Below are positions 52,941 through 63,260 of a stretch of 64,000 bases of DNA, in pieces. A program made the position numbers and the translations under genes. Location: the NCBI RefSeq assembly GCF_033473495.1, contig NC_088937.1, positions 3,596,001 through 3,660,000 of the forward strand. The letters run 5' to 3'. The notes under the pieces were generated by a model. It had not been told where the DNA came from, made no database searches, and was given only the letters and a program-made list of their open reading frames with translations. Every line of letters begins with the position of its first letter. The stretch's first letter is position 1. This DNA is from Cercospora beticola. Its lineage: Eukaryota > Ascomycota > Dothideomycetes > Mycosphaerellales > Mycosphaerellaceae.

Positions 52941-54928
52941 TCAGAGGGTAATGGAATCGCCTCCCTCTTCAGAATGCCCAAGCGTGTCGAGCTCTGGATC
53001 CAGCTGGAACTTGTTGCCTCTCATGTAGCTCTCCCGATTGCCCTCACTGTCAACCATCTGGTGGGTAGTAGTTCCATTGTTGCCCAGCAGATGCTCCTCG
53101 CCTAGTGTCAGGCCGCTTTTGCCAGCATCAAAGCTGTCTTGTTGCTCAAATTCTAGACTGCTGTCGACATCTTGCGCAAACTCATTCAGGGCGGCTGGGC
53201 CCTCATGATAGTAAGGAGTTGTCGATGTTGGTGGCTCCATGCTCGGATATAGCCCACTACCCATTTGCGTGATGGTGTCCTCGATGTCTTGCTGCCCGTG
53301 ATCAGGGCCCTTCGATGCTTCGGCTATTCCAACACCCATTCCACTTGCGGCATCGATTGGCTGTGCAAGAGTCGATGGAGCTGAATGATGACTGACAGCT
53401 GCGGAAATTCCTTGATGCACCGATAGACTCTCTGCACCCTCGGCGTGGTCAAGGTGAGAGTTGCCCAGCAAATGCTGGCTCTGAATACCAGCAACCTCCT
53501 CTTGGTCCTCCGAATGATGGTTGGGAACAAATGAGCTCTCGTTGTTGTGGTTGCTAGCAGCGAGCGTCGTCAGCCTATCAGGCTGAGCGCGAAACTCTCC
53601 TTGCTGCTGCTCGCGATGTGCAGCATTCTCATCACTCAACTTGCGACGCTTCGAAACAGCTCTGCTCAATGTCTCGCAGCTCGTATCAGAGCCTTGTGTA
53701 TCGTGAGCACGCTTGTGGAGGCGTGACGATGCGCCACCAACTGTCTCGGCGGCCGCCGCGTAAGACGTAATCATCTGTTCCTCGCTGCTTGTCTCGCCCA
53801 TAGAGGCTGGCCCAGGACCGACACCGGTGGCAGAGGCAATGGCGGACGATGATGCGGCAGGAGTTGAGGCACTCGAACGACTCTGGGATGCTTGTGCTCG
53901 CGCGTGTTTTGCGGGGCAGCCGGCATATGTGCAGATGCTTATCGGGTTGAGCTCAGAGCTGTCATCGGCTACCAGCATGGCAATATAGTTTTGACGAGCT
54001 TGATCGGTCTTCTGAGCAAGCTTCAGTGCGTCTTTCGAGCGCTGGAGGTTGTCCGGGCCGAACTTGTGGTTGAGAGCACCCGCGAGCCGCTTGTCGAAAA
54101 GCTTTTCTTTGACCAGATCCTCATCCGTGCTGTTCTCCGCCTGATGCTTCTCGTTGATCATTGCCTCAACTCTCTTCGGTGAGGGGATATGCGCTGCGAT
54201 GTACAACGCCTTAGCGCCGAAGAAGGTATCGATATCGATGCCGTTTCCAGGCCTGAATATTTGCGCGATGGTCATTCCAGCGAAGAACCCCAACTTTGTG
54301 TGGTGGGGTTCGGCAACGATGTTGACTGTGCTCTTGATATGGCGTCTGTTTCCGCCCTTGCGTTGCTTCCTAGACGCTGTGCTGTTGACCGTGGCAGTGA
54401 GCTGGCCTTGATGATCATGGCTCAGTGGTTGCTGAGAATACTGCGGCGATGTGGCCATAGACGGAGCGGATACCGACGCAGGCTGAACATCTGCACCTTC
54501 AATGGGTGGGTAAGACAGCGCATTTCCCTCGTCCACACGCTGGCCGCCCATGTTGGCTGTCGGGAAATTGCTTGCCGCCAAGCTTGATGTTGCGACTGAC
54601 GCCCCAGCCTCTGGCTGATGTGTTTGACCTAATGCACGGGCTCTTACTTCTCTCAACTCCTAGTTGAGACGGGCAAGAACCTCGTCCATGTCGACATCAC
54701 GCAGTCGAAGTGCGTCATGATCAGACCCCATATCCTGAATGGCAGCGACGATATCCCCCACTTTGACGAATCCGAAGTTGTCGCGGATTTGCCTCAACTC
54801 CGTCATGGTGATCTGGCGGGTTGACATTGCCGCTGTGGCTGCCGCGGGTGCGATACCTAGGTGCTGAGATCAGTATGCGCGCATGAATTGAGATGCCAAT
54901 GTCGCGGCTTACCTGAGGGGGTGTCCAT
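52941..54928 (-). pseudogene. cluster paralog 5, interrupted by an in-frame TAG
   Basis: Exon 1 (54928-54913, MDTPS) joins exon 2 at 54856 across a 56-bp intron. Exon 2 encodes the N-terminal module (MTELRQIRDNFGFVKVGDIV followed by AAIQDMG) and then meets TAG at 54662-54660. The same frame stays open from there to 52941, another ~570 residues. It includes the core NGIDIDTFFGAKALYIAAHI, KRVEAMINEKHQ, KLFDKRLAGALNHKFG, ARQNYIAMLVADDSSELNPI and a C-x4-C pair, then a basic patch (SKRRKLSD) and an acidic Gln/His/Ser tail. AAC-TAG-GAG would be AAC-CAG-GAG by one C-to-T change. No plausible intron removes the stop and keeps the module. Alternatives are a strain-specific null allele, stop readthrough, a start at ATG 54551, or sequence error. 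Confidence 0.7.
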
Positions 54929-55932
54929 GTCGGTACCAGGGGCTTGTTTTGCTGACTGGAATTGTGCAAGCGGGGACCGTTGAGCAGGTCTTCTTGAACG
55001 CGACTGCAGTGGAGGGGACAGGTGTTGATCAAGCGCGAGCACAGTCCGACTCCTGTGTTGGTAAGAGAAGAGAAGAGGAGAGCGAAGCTGAATGTAGGCA
55101 CTGTTTAGACAGCCGACGCCAAGGCTGATCTAGCAAGGATTAGCGCCTCACCTATCGGGCCGTCGCCAATGCTAGACATTGCTTGGACCCAGTGGCTGGG
55201 TAAATTCACGGGCCTGCTGTCAGGGAAACACTTGAGCTGGTGTGTGACATGTTCTGCACTGAGACTTTGCTGGACTGGGCTGCGGTCATGGCTTGACGGA
55301 GACATCTACATAGGTCGAGGCTCGCGAGCATTTCAATGCAGTCGTGGTCAGCTGCTTCGTTGTGCTGTGCTTGGTCAGAGGTGATATTGAGGTCTGCGTA
55401 AGTTTTGAATGAAGACGCATTGGCGTGATGATGCTGTGAGTTGTATATTGAGGCGAACACTGTACGATTGCCTCCTAGCCGTCAGACGCTGTTGTCATTT
55501 CTCTTCCGCCGATATCATGGAATCGTTCGCGATATTCTATTGAAGCCCTTTGCTGCTGTTGTATAGTCAAAGTTCGATGCATGCTATAAAATTCGTCGTT
55601 CGTCTCTCGTCGTTCCCTCACCAGACCTTGAAAAGAAAAAGGAACTCGTAACGTCGTCGTCAAGCCGTCCTTCGATTCTCAAAATCAACTTCCGTCTCTC
55701 ATTAGCCAACCATAAAACTCGGAGCAGTCTACGATGTTCCATCGCTCAACTGAGAGGCACTGCCGCTGCCATAGTATGGTGGCAAGTGCTGAGCGTGGTA
55801 TTCAGCGGTGCTGGCGAATCCAGCAAGCAATTATCCACCCATACTCTCTGTGCCATTACCGTGTCCCATATTGAGTCCTTGCTCAGATCTGTCGCTCCTT
55901 GGGTAGCTCAGACCATGCCCATATTAGACGCC
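54929..55932. other. intergenic, 1.0 kb
   Basis: This holds the promoter of paralog 5 and the 3' flank of paralog 6. No gene or copy of the 73-bp block is visible. Confidence 0.5.
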
Positions 55933-57723
55933 TCAATCGTTGTGTTGGTCGAAGTGCGTTGGCGCAGGGCCGTCGTGGTGAGTATCAATGCCGCCGCCCA
56001 CGTGTGCAGTGATTTCTTCAAAGCTCTGAGCGACCTCTCCAAAGCCTTGTTCATCGTCAACCTGCTGGTGGACAACCGCACCATCGACGTCTTCTGTCCT
56101 CATGCTGTCGCTGGCCTGGTCATCGAAGTACGTGGTAGCGGCATGGAGGCCAGGTGCAGTAAAGGTAGAAGGCGGGTGATTGTGGGCCTCAGCAACTGGT
56201 GCATATCCATTTTGAATCAACCCTGCATTGCCTTGCTGAGAGTATTGATGGTATGGCGCACGGCTCTGAGCTTGATTGCTGGAAAAGAGAGCTGGGTCAA
56301 GAGCAGGATCGTCGGATCCTTGTGCTTGCCCATTCCCTCTCAACACCCGGCCCTGCCGAGCCTTTCGACGCTTGATGTTGACCCCGTCCGGTTGCTCGAA
56401 GGCTGGCTCGGCGTTGTTGACATCTCGTGCGTGCTTGAGCGAGCTAGGCGCTGTGGTCCCGGCGTTGGCATTGAAAACTTCACTGGCAGGCGTCTCGCTG
56501 CTCGACCCATCAAACAAACTCGCAGTTGCCGAGCCTGTCGCGTACGGAGTGCCATAGCCTCCATTCGCTGGTGTAGAGGCGTTCAAAGCGCTCAGTGACT
56601 TCTTCTGTGCACGAGCCCGCTTGCCGATGCAAGACTCCTCCGTACAAACGCTTGTCGGGTTGTGTTCGTTGGTCTGATCATTCATCAACATAGCGACATA
56701 GGCAGCACGCGCTTGGTCATTTTTCCTTGCGTCGCGAATTTCCTCCAAGGAGCTGTCGTAGTTTGCACGACCCAATTTGTGCATGAGAGCGTCCTCCAGC
56801 CGATGGTTCCACGTCCTGTCCTTGAATCTCATCTCAGGCAATCCTTCTGCCTTGCGCTTCTGATTGATCTTCTCCACGGCATCTTTGTGGCCGCTGGAGT
56901 GAGCTGAGATGAACAAGGCACGAGCCCCAAAAAAACTCTTCGGTACTGATGCCGTTATTGGGAGTGAGAATCTCATCCACAGTCTTCCCAGCAAAAATGC
57001 CCATGTCAGCGTGGTGTGGGTTGACAACGAACGTCGGCCTGCTCTTTGCTCTGGCAAGGCCCGTGCTCTTGGCCTTCTTTCTGGGTGCTATGTTGCTGGC
57101 AGTGGCTGCCGAGAGAGCTTGGGATTGAGCGTGGAAAGCGCTGACATCATTACTGGAAGACGTCGTGACTGGCTGTGCTGCCGGTGAGGCATTCCCATTT
57201 CCGTATTCTTGCAAATGCGTGATTTGCGTAGCCTCCGTATCTCCAGTCTGATTGCTTTTAATGATGCTGGAAGTCAAGCTATCCGTTGCCGTGGATGGAG
57301 CTGGCGTTACCGCAGTGCTTGACGAAGATGATGCTTCGTGGTGCGTGAGCTGGGGCTGCTCAACTTGCTGCAAAGCTGGCGGCGGCGGCGGCGAAGTGGG
57401 GCTGTTGGGAGCCAGACCATCAGGAAGCGATGGATTAGCCTGGTCGTCCGTGGCTCGCGAAGAGGCTTGCGATGGTGTTGCGGATTGTGCCACGCGCTGC
57501 TGCTGGGGACGGCCCTTGGCCACCCACATCGCCATGTTGAGGGCGGGGAGGAGTTGATCGAGATCGGCATAGTCGAGCGTAGAGCGGGTGTCTCCCTCAT
57601 ACTGGTTGCGAATGACCTGCATAAGAGTCTCGACTTTCATGAAGCCGAGATTGCGCGCAAGAACTCAAGGTCGTCCATTGTGAAGTAGTGAGGCGGCGCC
57701 TCTGTCCCTACGTTGCCAGACAT
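55933..57723 (-). pseudogene. cluster paralog 6, with a one-base deletion and a one-base insertion
   Basis: From ATG 57723 the frame encodes the start of the N-terminal module (HYFTMDDLEFLR). At about 57653 the codon expected to read GAC (Asp, as in IRDNFGF of paralog 5) is GC. The next frame then gives NLGFMKVETLMQVIRNQYEG and runs through a Ser/Pro/Gln-rich region, a basic patch and DMGIFAGKTVDEILTPNNGI. At a T7 run (56929-56935) the frame changes back and the core continues: FFGARALFISAHSSGHKDAV, KINQKRKAEGLP, RTWNHRLEDALMHKLG, ARAAYVAMLMNDQTNEHNPT and a C-x5-C pair, to a stop at 55933. Six T would restore the frame. Two small indels leave everything else open, so inactivation is recent, or one or both are assembly errors in the reference. 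Confidence 0.7.
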
Positions 57724-58595
57724 GGCGACTAAGCGATGTGGTCAGTCGTCTGGAAGCGCTCAAGAGAATGATGGGCGCATTGGACTTACATTTGGCCGTA
57801 TCGGCGGGAAGGAAGGAGGGCAGGAAGGCGGGCAGGGGTCGCTGGCGAGAACGATCGAGACGATGGGGAGCTCCAGTGCAGGCTGACGAGGAGATGGTCC
57901 TCGCAACAGTGGCAGCTCGAGATGTTGGGAACTTGACCAACTGCAAAGAAGTTTGCGTCTTAGGGACAGAAGACCCTCAATCGCACTGTCTGAGAGAGTC
58001 CTGCCAAGCCCGCTCGACCTGCACTCCGCCCTCCGCTGCAGCAAGGGTAGCTTGACAGCCCGACCAGCGACCCGCACGCTGGCAATAGTTGCTCGCCATT
58101 GGTTGAAGGAATGCCTCAAATTTCACTGGGGGCATCAGCAGCTGCAGGGCCAGGCGGTCTGCTTTGCTGAGATCCATGGCGAGCGAGATGTCCCATGTTC
58201 AGGACCGGGCCTTTGTTTGGGCTATATGAGCAGAACTCGAAGTCGTATAGACCTTGCGTTACAAGCGTAAGGAAGAGAAGCATATTGACGACAAGAACAA
58301 GGAGACGGGTGTGGAGAGGACTCAATGTGGGAAGCTACATATTTATCTGGGGTGCAGTGTTTGCAACAAAGAGATGTCACAAATGAGGTGACAAAGAAAG
58401 GCGATATGCCTTTGGACTTGGAGCTCGTTCGAGTACATCGTAGAATGAACGAGGCAGGGATGTCTCTTCATGGTCAAACATATCACGAACCTGCAGTGGA
58501 GTCAATGCAGCGCAGAAGCAGGCCGATTCTTTTATCCATTTTATCAATCTATCAGTTTGTTCTCCATCGATCTATCAATTTCTCCCCAAACCCTC
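57724..58595. other. intergenic, 872 bp
   Basis: This holds the promoter of paralog 6 and the 3' flank of paralog 7. A gga/agg-rich run (ggaaggaaggagggcaggaaggcggg, 57808-57833) is the only low-complexity feature. Confidence 0.5.
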
Positions 58596-60413
58596 CTAAG
58601 TGCCGTCATACACGCTGCCGTCAGAATCGTCGCCGTCGTCCTGTCCTCCCAAGTCGTCCTCGACATCGTTCACGTCAACTTCATCTTGGGTCTGGCCGGC
58701 GGTGTTTGCACGAGGTGCGCGATTTGAGCTCCGAAGTGAGTACCCGCCTCCAGCGCCATCCTCCTCGTCATCCTCCATGTCTGTATCTTCTTCCTTATCG
58801 AGATCCATCTCATCGAACTCCTCTTCCATGTCAGAGTCATCACCCGCCACAAATGTCTTCGATCCAGTCTTGCGGCGTTTGCTCTTGCCAACACCTCCGT
58901 TGCCCCCACCACGCTGCGCAGGCTGGCGACCCAAACTCGCATTACGCTGCGTATCGAATTCCTCGCGCAACGCATTGCACTTGGCATTCAATCGTTCACC
59001 AGGCTGGAGTTCAGCTCTAGCTTGTGCTTTGAGAGCGTTGCTGATACGCTTTGTGATGGAGTTGTACTTCGCAGTGCTGCCTTTGTCGGCGAGTATTTGG
59101 TGAATCTCCTTGTTGGTGTAGCGCATGGCTACGCGAAGAATGAGATCGCCCTCCACCGTGTTCGGGTCTGTCACGCCTATGAGTGGATCCACCCCATTGC
59201 CATTGCCCCAGTTGTGGGTGGTCTGTGCTGTTTGAGCAGGCTGGGCGGCGGGCGGCATGGGTGGTTGCGGCTGGTTTGAGGGGCCAGCTACAGGAGGAGC
59301 ATTGGCAGCGAGAGGAGCACCGACGGGTATGGGCTGAGCGCGTGGAGGTGGAATGCCTCGAACAGTGATGGACGGTGACCACTCCTCTGTAAGGTTGCCC
59401 TGCTCGTTGCGTACAAATTGACGGAACAGTAGCACACTGTGGGTACTGGGTGTCGTTCCTGATGATAATGGCAACTCATGTACGAGGAATTGATGGTTGT
59501 TGACGCGAGTTAGGATGAGCATGTCGAAGCAGTATTTGTAGCCATGACGAAGTCTGTCTCCGATCTCCATGTACCTTCGGGCGCCATCGATTACGCGCAG
59601 CGCAGCGAGTGGCGGTAAGATGTGGTTCGCAGCACTCTCGGTCGGAGCCATGGTGAGATCTTGGTCGGAGTTGAACCCAGAAGCAAGTTGCAGGCATTTT
59701 GGCAAATTGGACAGGGAGGTCATCTCCGCATCGGTCGGAAAGAATCCTTTGATCTGGTAAGGCCGCAGGGACAGTTCGAAGGCCGTGGTAGCCGACGTGT
59801 CGTTGAGGCGCCTGATGTAGAATCCAGCGTTCAGGATGTCGGTCAACTTCTGCAGGGCAGATGCTGTGCCAGTGATTCGCAGTGGTTGATCAATACCCTG
59901 TAGCACTCGCTGGAACTGAGCTGTGAGGAGGGCGGGACCGCCGGTCGGGGGCTGAATTTGGTTCTGCATGTTGAATGGTGTTTCAGACCGTGGGTCCGGG
60001 TTGTGCGTGTAGGGTTTGGAGTCCGCAGGTGCAGTTGTTTGCGAGAAGGATGCTCGTGATGGTCGAGCGTTGTGCGAGATGGGGTTCAAGGGCGAGCGAA
60101 GTTGTTGGCTGTAAGTGTTGTGTGTCGGTGTTGACGTTGTAGCGGGAAAGTTAGGGTAGCTGTTGTTTACTGAAGCGAAGCGACGCCCGCGTTGCGTTGA
60201 AGCGGGATTATAAGTTGTTGTGGTGCGAGTATTGGCGACGCGCTCGAACGTCAAGGGCTTTGTATCAACAAGCGCATTGTCCGAAAAGAGCGGCATTGGC
60301 GTCAGGTAACTGGCCGGCTGATCGGAGCGAAAGTGCTGCATGATGACTAACTTTATCCGGTTGCCCTGAGCGAACTTCAACCATGAAGCGGGAAGCTCAA
60401 ATGTTTTGTACAT
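58596..60413 (-). CDS. cluster paralog 7: disordered protein with shared N-terminal domain and core (605 aa)
   Basis: Single exon from ATG 60413. After a Thr/Ser/Asn-rich N terminus (about 1-165) comes a folded-looking region (LTAQFQRVLQGIDQPLRITG, FYIRRLNDTSATTAFELSLR). A segment at about 295-350 (HGYKYCFDMLILTRVNNHQF, HSVLLFRQFVRN) has the same order and spacing as residues 130-170 of paralog 2. A proline-rich hinge leads to the core at about 417-494: TVEGDLILRVAMRYTNKEIH, QILADKG, NSITKRISNALKAQARAE. A basic patch (KSKRRKTGSK) and a very acidic Asp/Glu tail with SLRSSNRAPR end the protein. No Cys pair follows the core, unlike paralogs 3-6. No family is recognised; basic and acidic tracts suggest a nuclear or chromatin-associated protein. 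Confidence 0.78.
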   Translation of the reverse strand: MYKTFELPASWLKFAQGNRIKLVIMQHFRSDQPASYLTPMPLFSDNALVDTKPLTFERVANTRTTTTYNPASTQRGRRFASVNNSYPNFPATTSTPTHNTYSQQLRSPLNPISHNARPSRASFSQTTAPADSKPYTHNPDPRSETPFNMQNQIQPPTGGPALLTAQFQRVLQGIDQPLRITGTASALQKLTDILNAGFYIRRLNDTSATTAFELSLRPYQIKGFFPTDAEMTSLSNLPKCLQLASGFNSDQDLTMAPTESAANHILPPLAALRVIDGARRYMEIGDRLRHGYKYCFDMLILTRVNNHQFLVHELPLSSGTTPSTHSVLLFRQFVRNEQGNLTEEWSPSITVRGIPPPRAQPIPVGAPLAANAPPVAGPSNQPQPPMPPAAQPAQTAQTTHNWGNGNGVDPLIGVTDPNTVEGDLILRVAMRYTNKEIHQILADKGSTAKYNSITKRISNALKAQARAELQPGERLNAKCNALREEFDTQRNASLGRQPAQRGGGNGGVGKSKRRKTGSKTFVAGDDSDMEEEFDEMDLDKEEDTDMEDDEEDGAGGGYSLRSSNRAPRANTAGQTQDEVDVNDVEDDLGGQDDGDDSDGSVYDGT

Positions 60414-60735
60414 TGGCGCATGTTTGCTGCACAGAGACAGTATTGCCTACGGGGTTGCAAGTCCTTGTGACAGGTTTGTCTCATGGGGTGAGACCGCGAC
60501 CGTGAACAAAGGAAACAGAGACCTTGTCGAGACAGCTCAAAGGCGGATGGCCACAGTCGAAGATGGATCGAGATCAATGTGGTGATGGACTCAGGGCAGG
60601 GTAATAGGGTCGGGGAGGTGATGAGACATGAGCATGCATCTGCACTATGGGGCGCATTGAGGTTGGAGTGCTGACAGCAGTGCATAGATCCAGTCAGTCT
60701 TTGTCGATGGCAGCAACCCACCGCCGAGGGCTCCT
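60414..60735. other. intergenic, 322 bp; right border of the paralog cluster
   Basis: A short gap between the paralog 7 promoter side and the 3' end of the TatD-like gene. No feature is recognised. Confidence 0.5.
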
Positions 60736-61985
60736 TCAGGCATGTCTCCCCAGGGCAAACCGCTTCCAGTTCCGCGCAAGCGTTCTCACACCGTCCTCGA
60801 GCTCCCATCCTTTGACCTGGCAGATCTTCTTGACACCTTCTTCGAGGTACTGATCCATGCGCTCGCCGGCGGTGTGCAGATCGCTTTCAATGAGGATACG
60901 GTTGTCCGGGACCGCCTTGACAGAAGCTTCAACTTTACCTTGCCCATCCTCAGACCAAGCATTGATTGTGGTGCTGAAGCTGAAGAAGATGTCGCAAGGC
61001 ACTGATGGGGCAATGTACTGCTTGACAGTGTCGGCAGGTCCAGAGAAAGAGTGCAGACAAATACGAGGAGGATACGGTTTTGGTCCCGACTCCTCGTCTG
61101 GCTCCTCATCTTCTTCAGGCTCTGCGTTTGCCTTTCTTGCAGCCTCCAATTTCTTCTGCTCGCGCTTGGACAAGACTTTTCTCTCATGACCTTTCCAGGT
61201 CTGCGCCAGCGTTTCGTATACTACGCCATGAGCTTGCACGCCATGACATGAGACAGCACGATGTAACTCTCCAGCCAAGGCAAGCTGAGCAAGAAGCACT
61301 TTCTTCTGATGCTCCATGCTGACTCTGTATGGGCTGAGCTTCCGCCCTTCTCTGCCTCCTGGTGTCAAGCTCTCATTTCGGCCATCTTGTTGACTTGGCA
61401 GCCATGACTCTGGTATACGGAATGCACGATCCAATCCGACTTCTCCCACAAGTGCGAGAGGATACTTCTGCAAGTACTCCCGCATCTGGGCCAGAAATTC
61501 GCCAAAAGGTCGAGGATCCGGAAGAGATCGCAGGAATTCTTGATCTTCTGACTTTGGCGTGAGCACGCTTTGATAGTGTGCGATCCTCTGCTCAGAGCTG
61601 AGAGACGAGGCATTATCATATTCTGCCTCGTCAAACATCTGGTGAGAGAACCATGGGTGCCACCCGAATGCTGGAATGATCTTGTGTAGCTCACTGACGA
61701 GATGTCAGTTCCAGATAATATACAAAAGCCCAAAGTTGGTCTCATAGGTCCTTTGACCTACCTCCAGTCCGTCTCTTCTCGGTCTGCTTCGCTTTCTGTC
61801 ACTCCGAAATCATCTGCGGCGTTTGCCACCAGGTCTTGGTCTTGTGCACGGGTGGCCATGACTGTGAGCACATTTGCACGCATCCCAGGAATACTCTGAA
61901 GACTTGAAAGAGTGTCTGTTGGGTGGCAATGTGCATCGAATACTCCCAGATGCCATGGGAACTCCATCTTGCCAGCTTCTGCCAT
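60736..61985 (-). CDS. TatD/Scn1-type metal-dependent hydrolase
   Basis: Two exons, 61985-61762 and 61693-60736, joined across a 68-bp intron (GTAGGT...GTCAG), encode 393 aa. Metal ligands of the TatD fold appear in order: H19 and H21 in [10 protein letters not shown], the Glu in [13 protein letters not shown], the His in [10 protein letters not shown], the His in ICLHSFSG and the Asp in [10 protein letters not shown]. The C-terminal part after the last ligand is short, as usual. Yeast-type relatives are fission yeast Scn1 (Cut9-interacting) and TatD DNases, so a role as a nuclease or an amidohydrolase-like partner of the APC/C is possible. A ~60-residue acidic and lysine-rich insertion ([20 protein letters not shown]) interrupts the barrel. 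No targeting signal is seen. The assignment to Scn1 rather than bacterial-type TatD is tentative. Confidence 0.88.
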
Positions 61986-62477
61986 CGTCGCACCACTGCA
62001 GCAGCAGGACAATGTCAATGCCAATGGCCGAGGACCAGACGATGCCAGCAGGTGAATGCAACAAAAATAAAAGCACTTTCTGAGTGTTCACTCAAGCCTC
62101 TAATGAAATCGGGGGACCATATCCAGAAGCTCAGGAATACTGGATTCATCAGCACATCATTCGGCACGTCCATGACATGAGGTCAGAATATACTCTGCCA
62201 AGATGCGGCTACAACTCCGCGTGGCATGAGCGAGCGACGCTGAGTCAGCTGAGGAGTTGCGAGGCATTCGCGACCGAACCGAGCTCTCTCGCCTCAACAA
62301 CGCACAACATACTCAACAATTGAACACCATCGGGCCTTTTCTACAGCATTTTCCATCAACAGCATCAAAAGCTGGACGTTATCACATCGACATTATGTGA
62401 GTCGCTGCGTGAGCGAGCAGCAACAGACTGCTTGGCAGAACCAACCACACGAAACCGTGCCCGAGACCGAGAACAGC
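61986..62477. promoter_or_regulatory. divergent promoter region, TatD-like and membrane-protein genes
   Basis: 492 bp between two divergent start codons with no gene in between. No specific element is recognised. Confidence 0.45.
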
Positions 62478-63260
62478 ATGAACGGCATTACTCCGGCCAT
62501 CGTGGGCTGTCTATTCCTGGCAGTTGCAGCCTTCCTCTTCATACCAGCATTACTGGCATCTCCCATCGTCTTTCTGCGCAATCCGAAGCTATCACTCTGC
62601 ATCTGGGGAGCATGGCTCTACATTATCATTGAAGGACTCCACTACCTTCTGGATGCCGTTTGGCTGTTGTTCGTCCGTCCACGGCCCAGGATTGTGTTTC
62701 ATGAGCAGTCACCACCAAGAGTACAGCCAAGAAGATTCGCTGAAACTGCCCCACAAAGTCATACTCCCCCGCTACCGACTGTGTATGAATTTGAGCCAGA
62801 AATACCAGAGAGCTGCACGAGGACTGATGTGACTCCTCCAAATAGACTCTCTCGAGCGAACAGCGGCAAATTCACATTTCCAGCGCAAGACACTAGCTCT
62901 CCAACGTCACGTAAAGCTTCAAGCACACTGAGCTTGGAGGAAATACTGCAAATGAAGAATACAGTACGGAACAATGGCGAAGTTGACATTTTCGACTACG
63001 ACTTGGACCTGGAAGGGCCCAGTCGATTGTCAAGCAGACGGTCAAGCAGAGCTGCATCTACTGTAGACCTCAGGTCATCTGAAACTTCCCTGGAGTCAGG
63101 AGCCGCGACACCAAGATTGTCTAGGAGCAGGACTGGATCTTTTACGCACATCTCGAACTTACCATCCCGCAACACGAGCACTAGTAGCCTGTCCGCTGTA
63201 CCAGAAAGTTTGAAGAGGCACAAAAGAGCTCGGACTGATGGGTCGTTGAACGGATCTTGA
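62478..63260 (+). CDS. fungal two-helix membrane protein of unknown function (260 aa)
   Basis: Single exon from ATG 62478 (MNGITPAIVG). Two strongly hydrophobic segments, about residues 4-30 (AIVGCLFLAVAAFLFIPALL) and 40-65 (LSLCIWGAWLYIIIEGLHYL), are followed by a basic turn (RPRPR). The remaining ~190 residues are a Ser/Arg/Thr/Pro-rich, probably cytosolic tail with many RxxS and SRxxS sites suited to phosphorylation (SRRSSRAAS, RLSRSRTGS). No enzymatic motif is present. I do not recognise a named family, though small fungal proteins with this layout are common. The compact promoter shared with the TatD-like gene says little about its role. Confidence 0.72.
   Translation: MNGITPAIVGCLFLAVAAFLFIPALLASPIVFLRNPKLSLCIWGAWLYIIIEGLHYLLDAVWLLFVRPRPRIVFHEQSPPRVQPRRFAETAPQSHTPPLPTVYEFEPEIPESCTRTDVTPPNRLSRANSGKFTFPAQDTSSPTSRKASSTLSLEEILQMKNTVRNNGEVDIFDYDLDLEGPSRLSSRRSSRAASTVDLRSSETSLESGAATPRLSRSRTGSFTHISNLPSRNTSTSSLSAVPESLKRHKRARTDGSLNGS

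Noticed and set aside
52941..54928. an intron removing the TAG of paralog 5
   Set aside because: Candidate donors upstream (GTGGGG, GTTCTT, GTGATG) are poor, and using them would delete the conserved N-terminal module.
56929..56935. programmed ribosomal frameshifting at the T7 run of paralog 6
   Set aside because: There is a second, unrelated indel upstream and no conserved slippery-site context in the other paralogs; simple indel mutation or sequence error is more economical.
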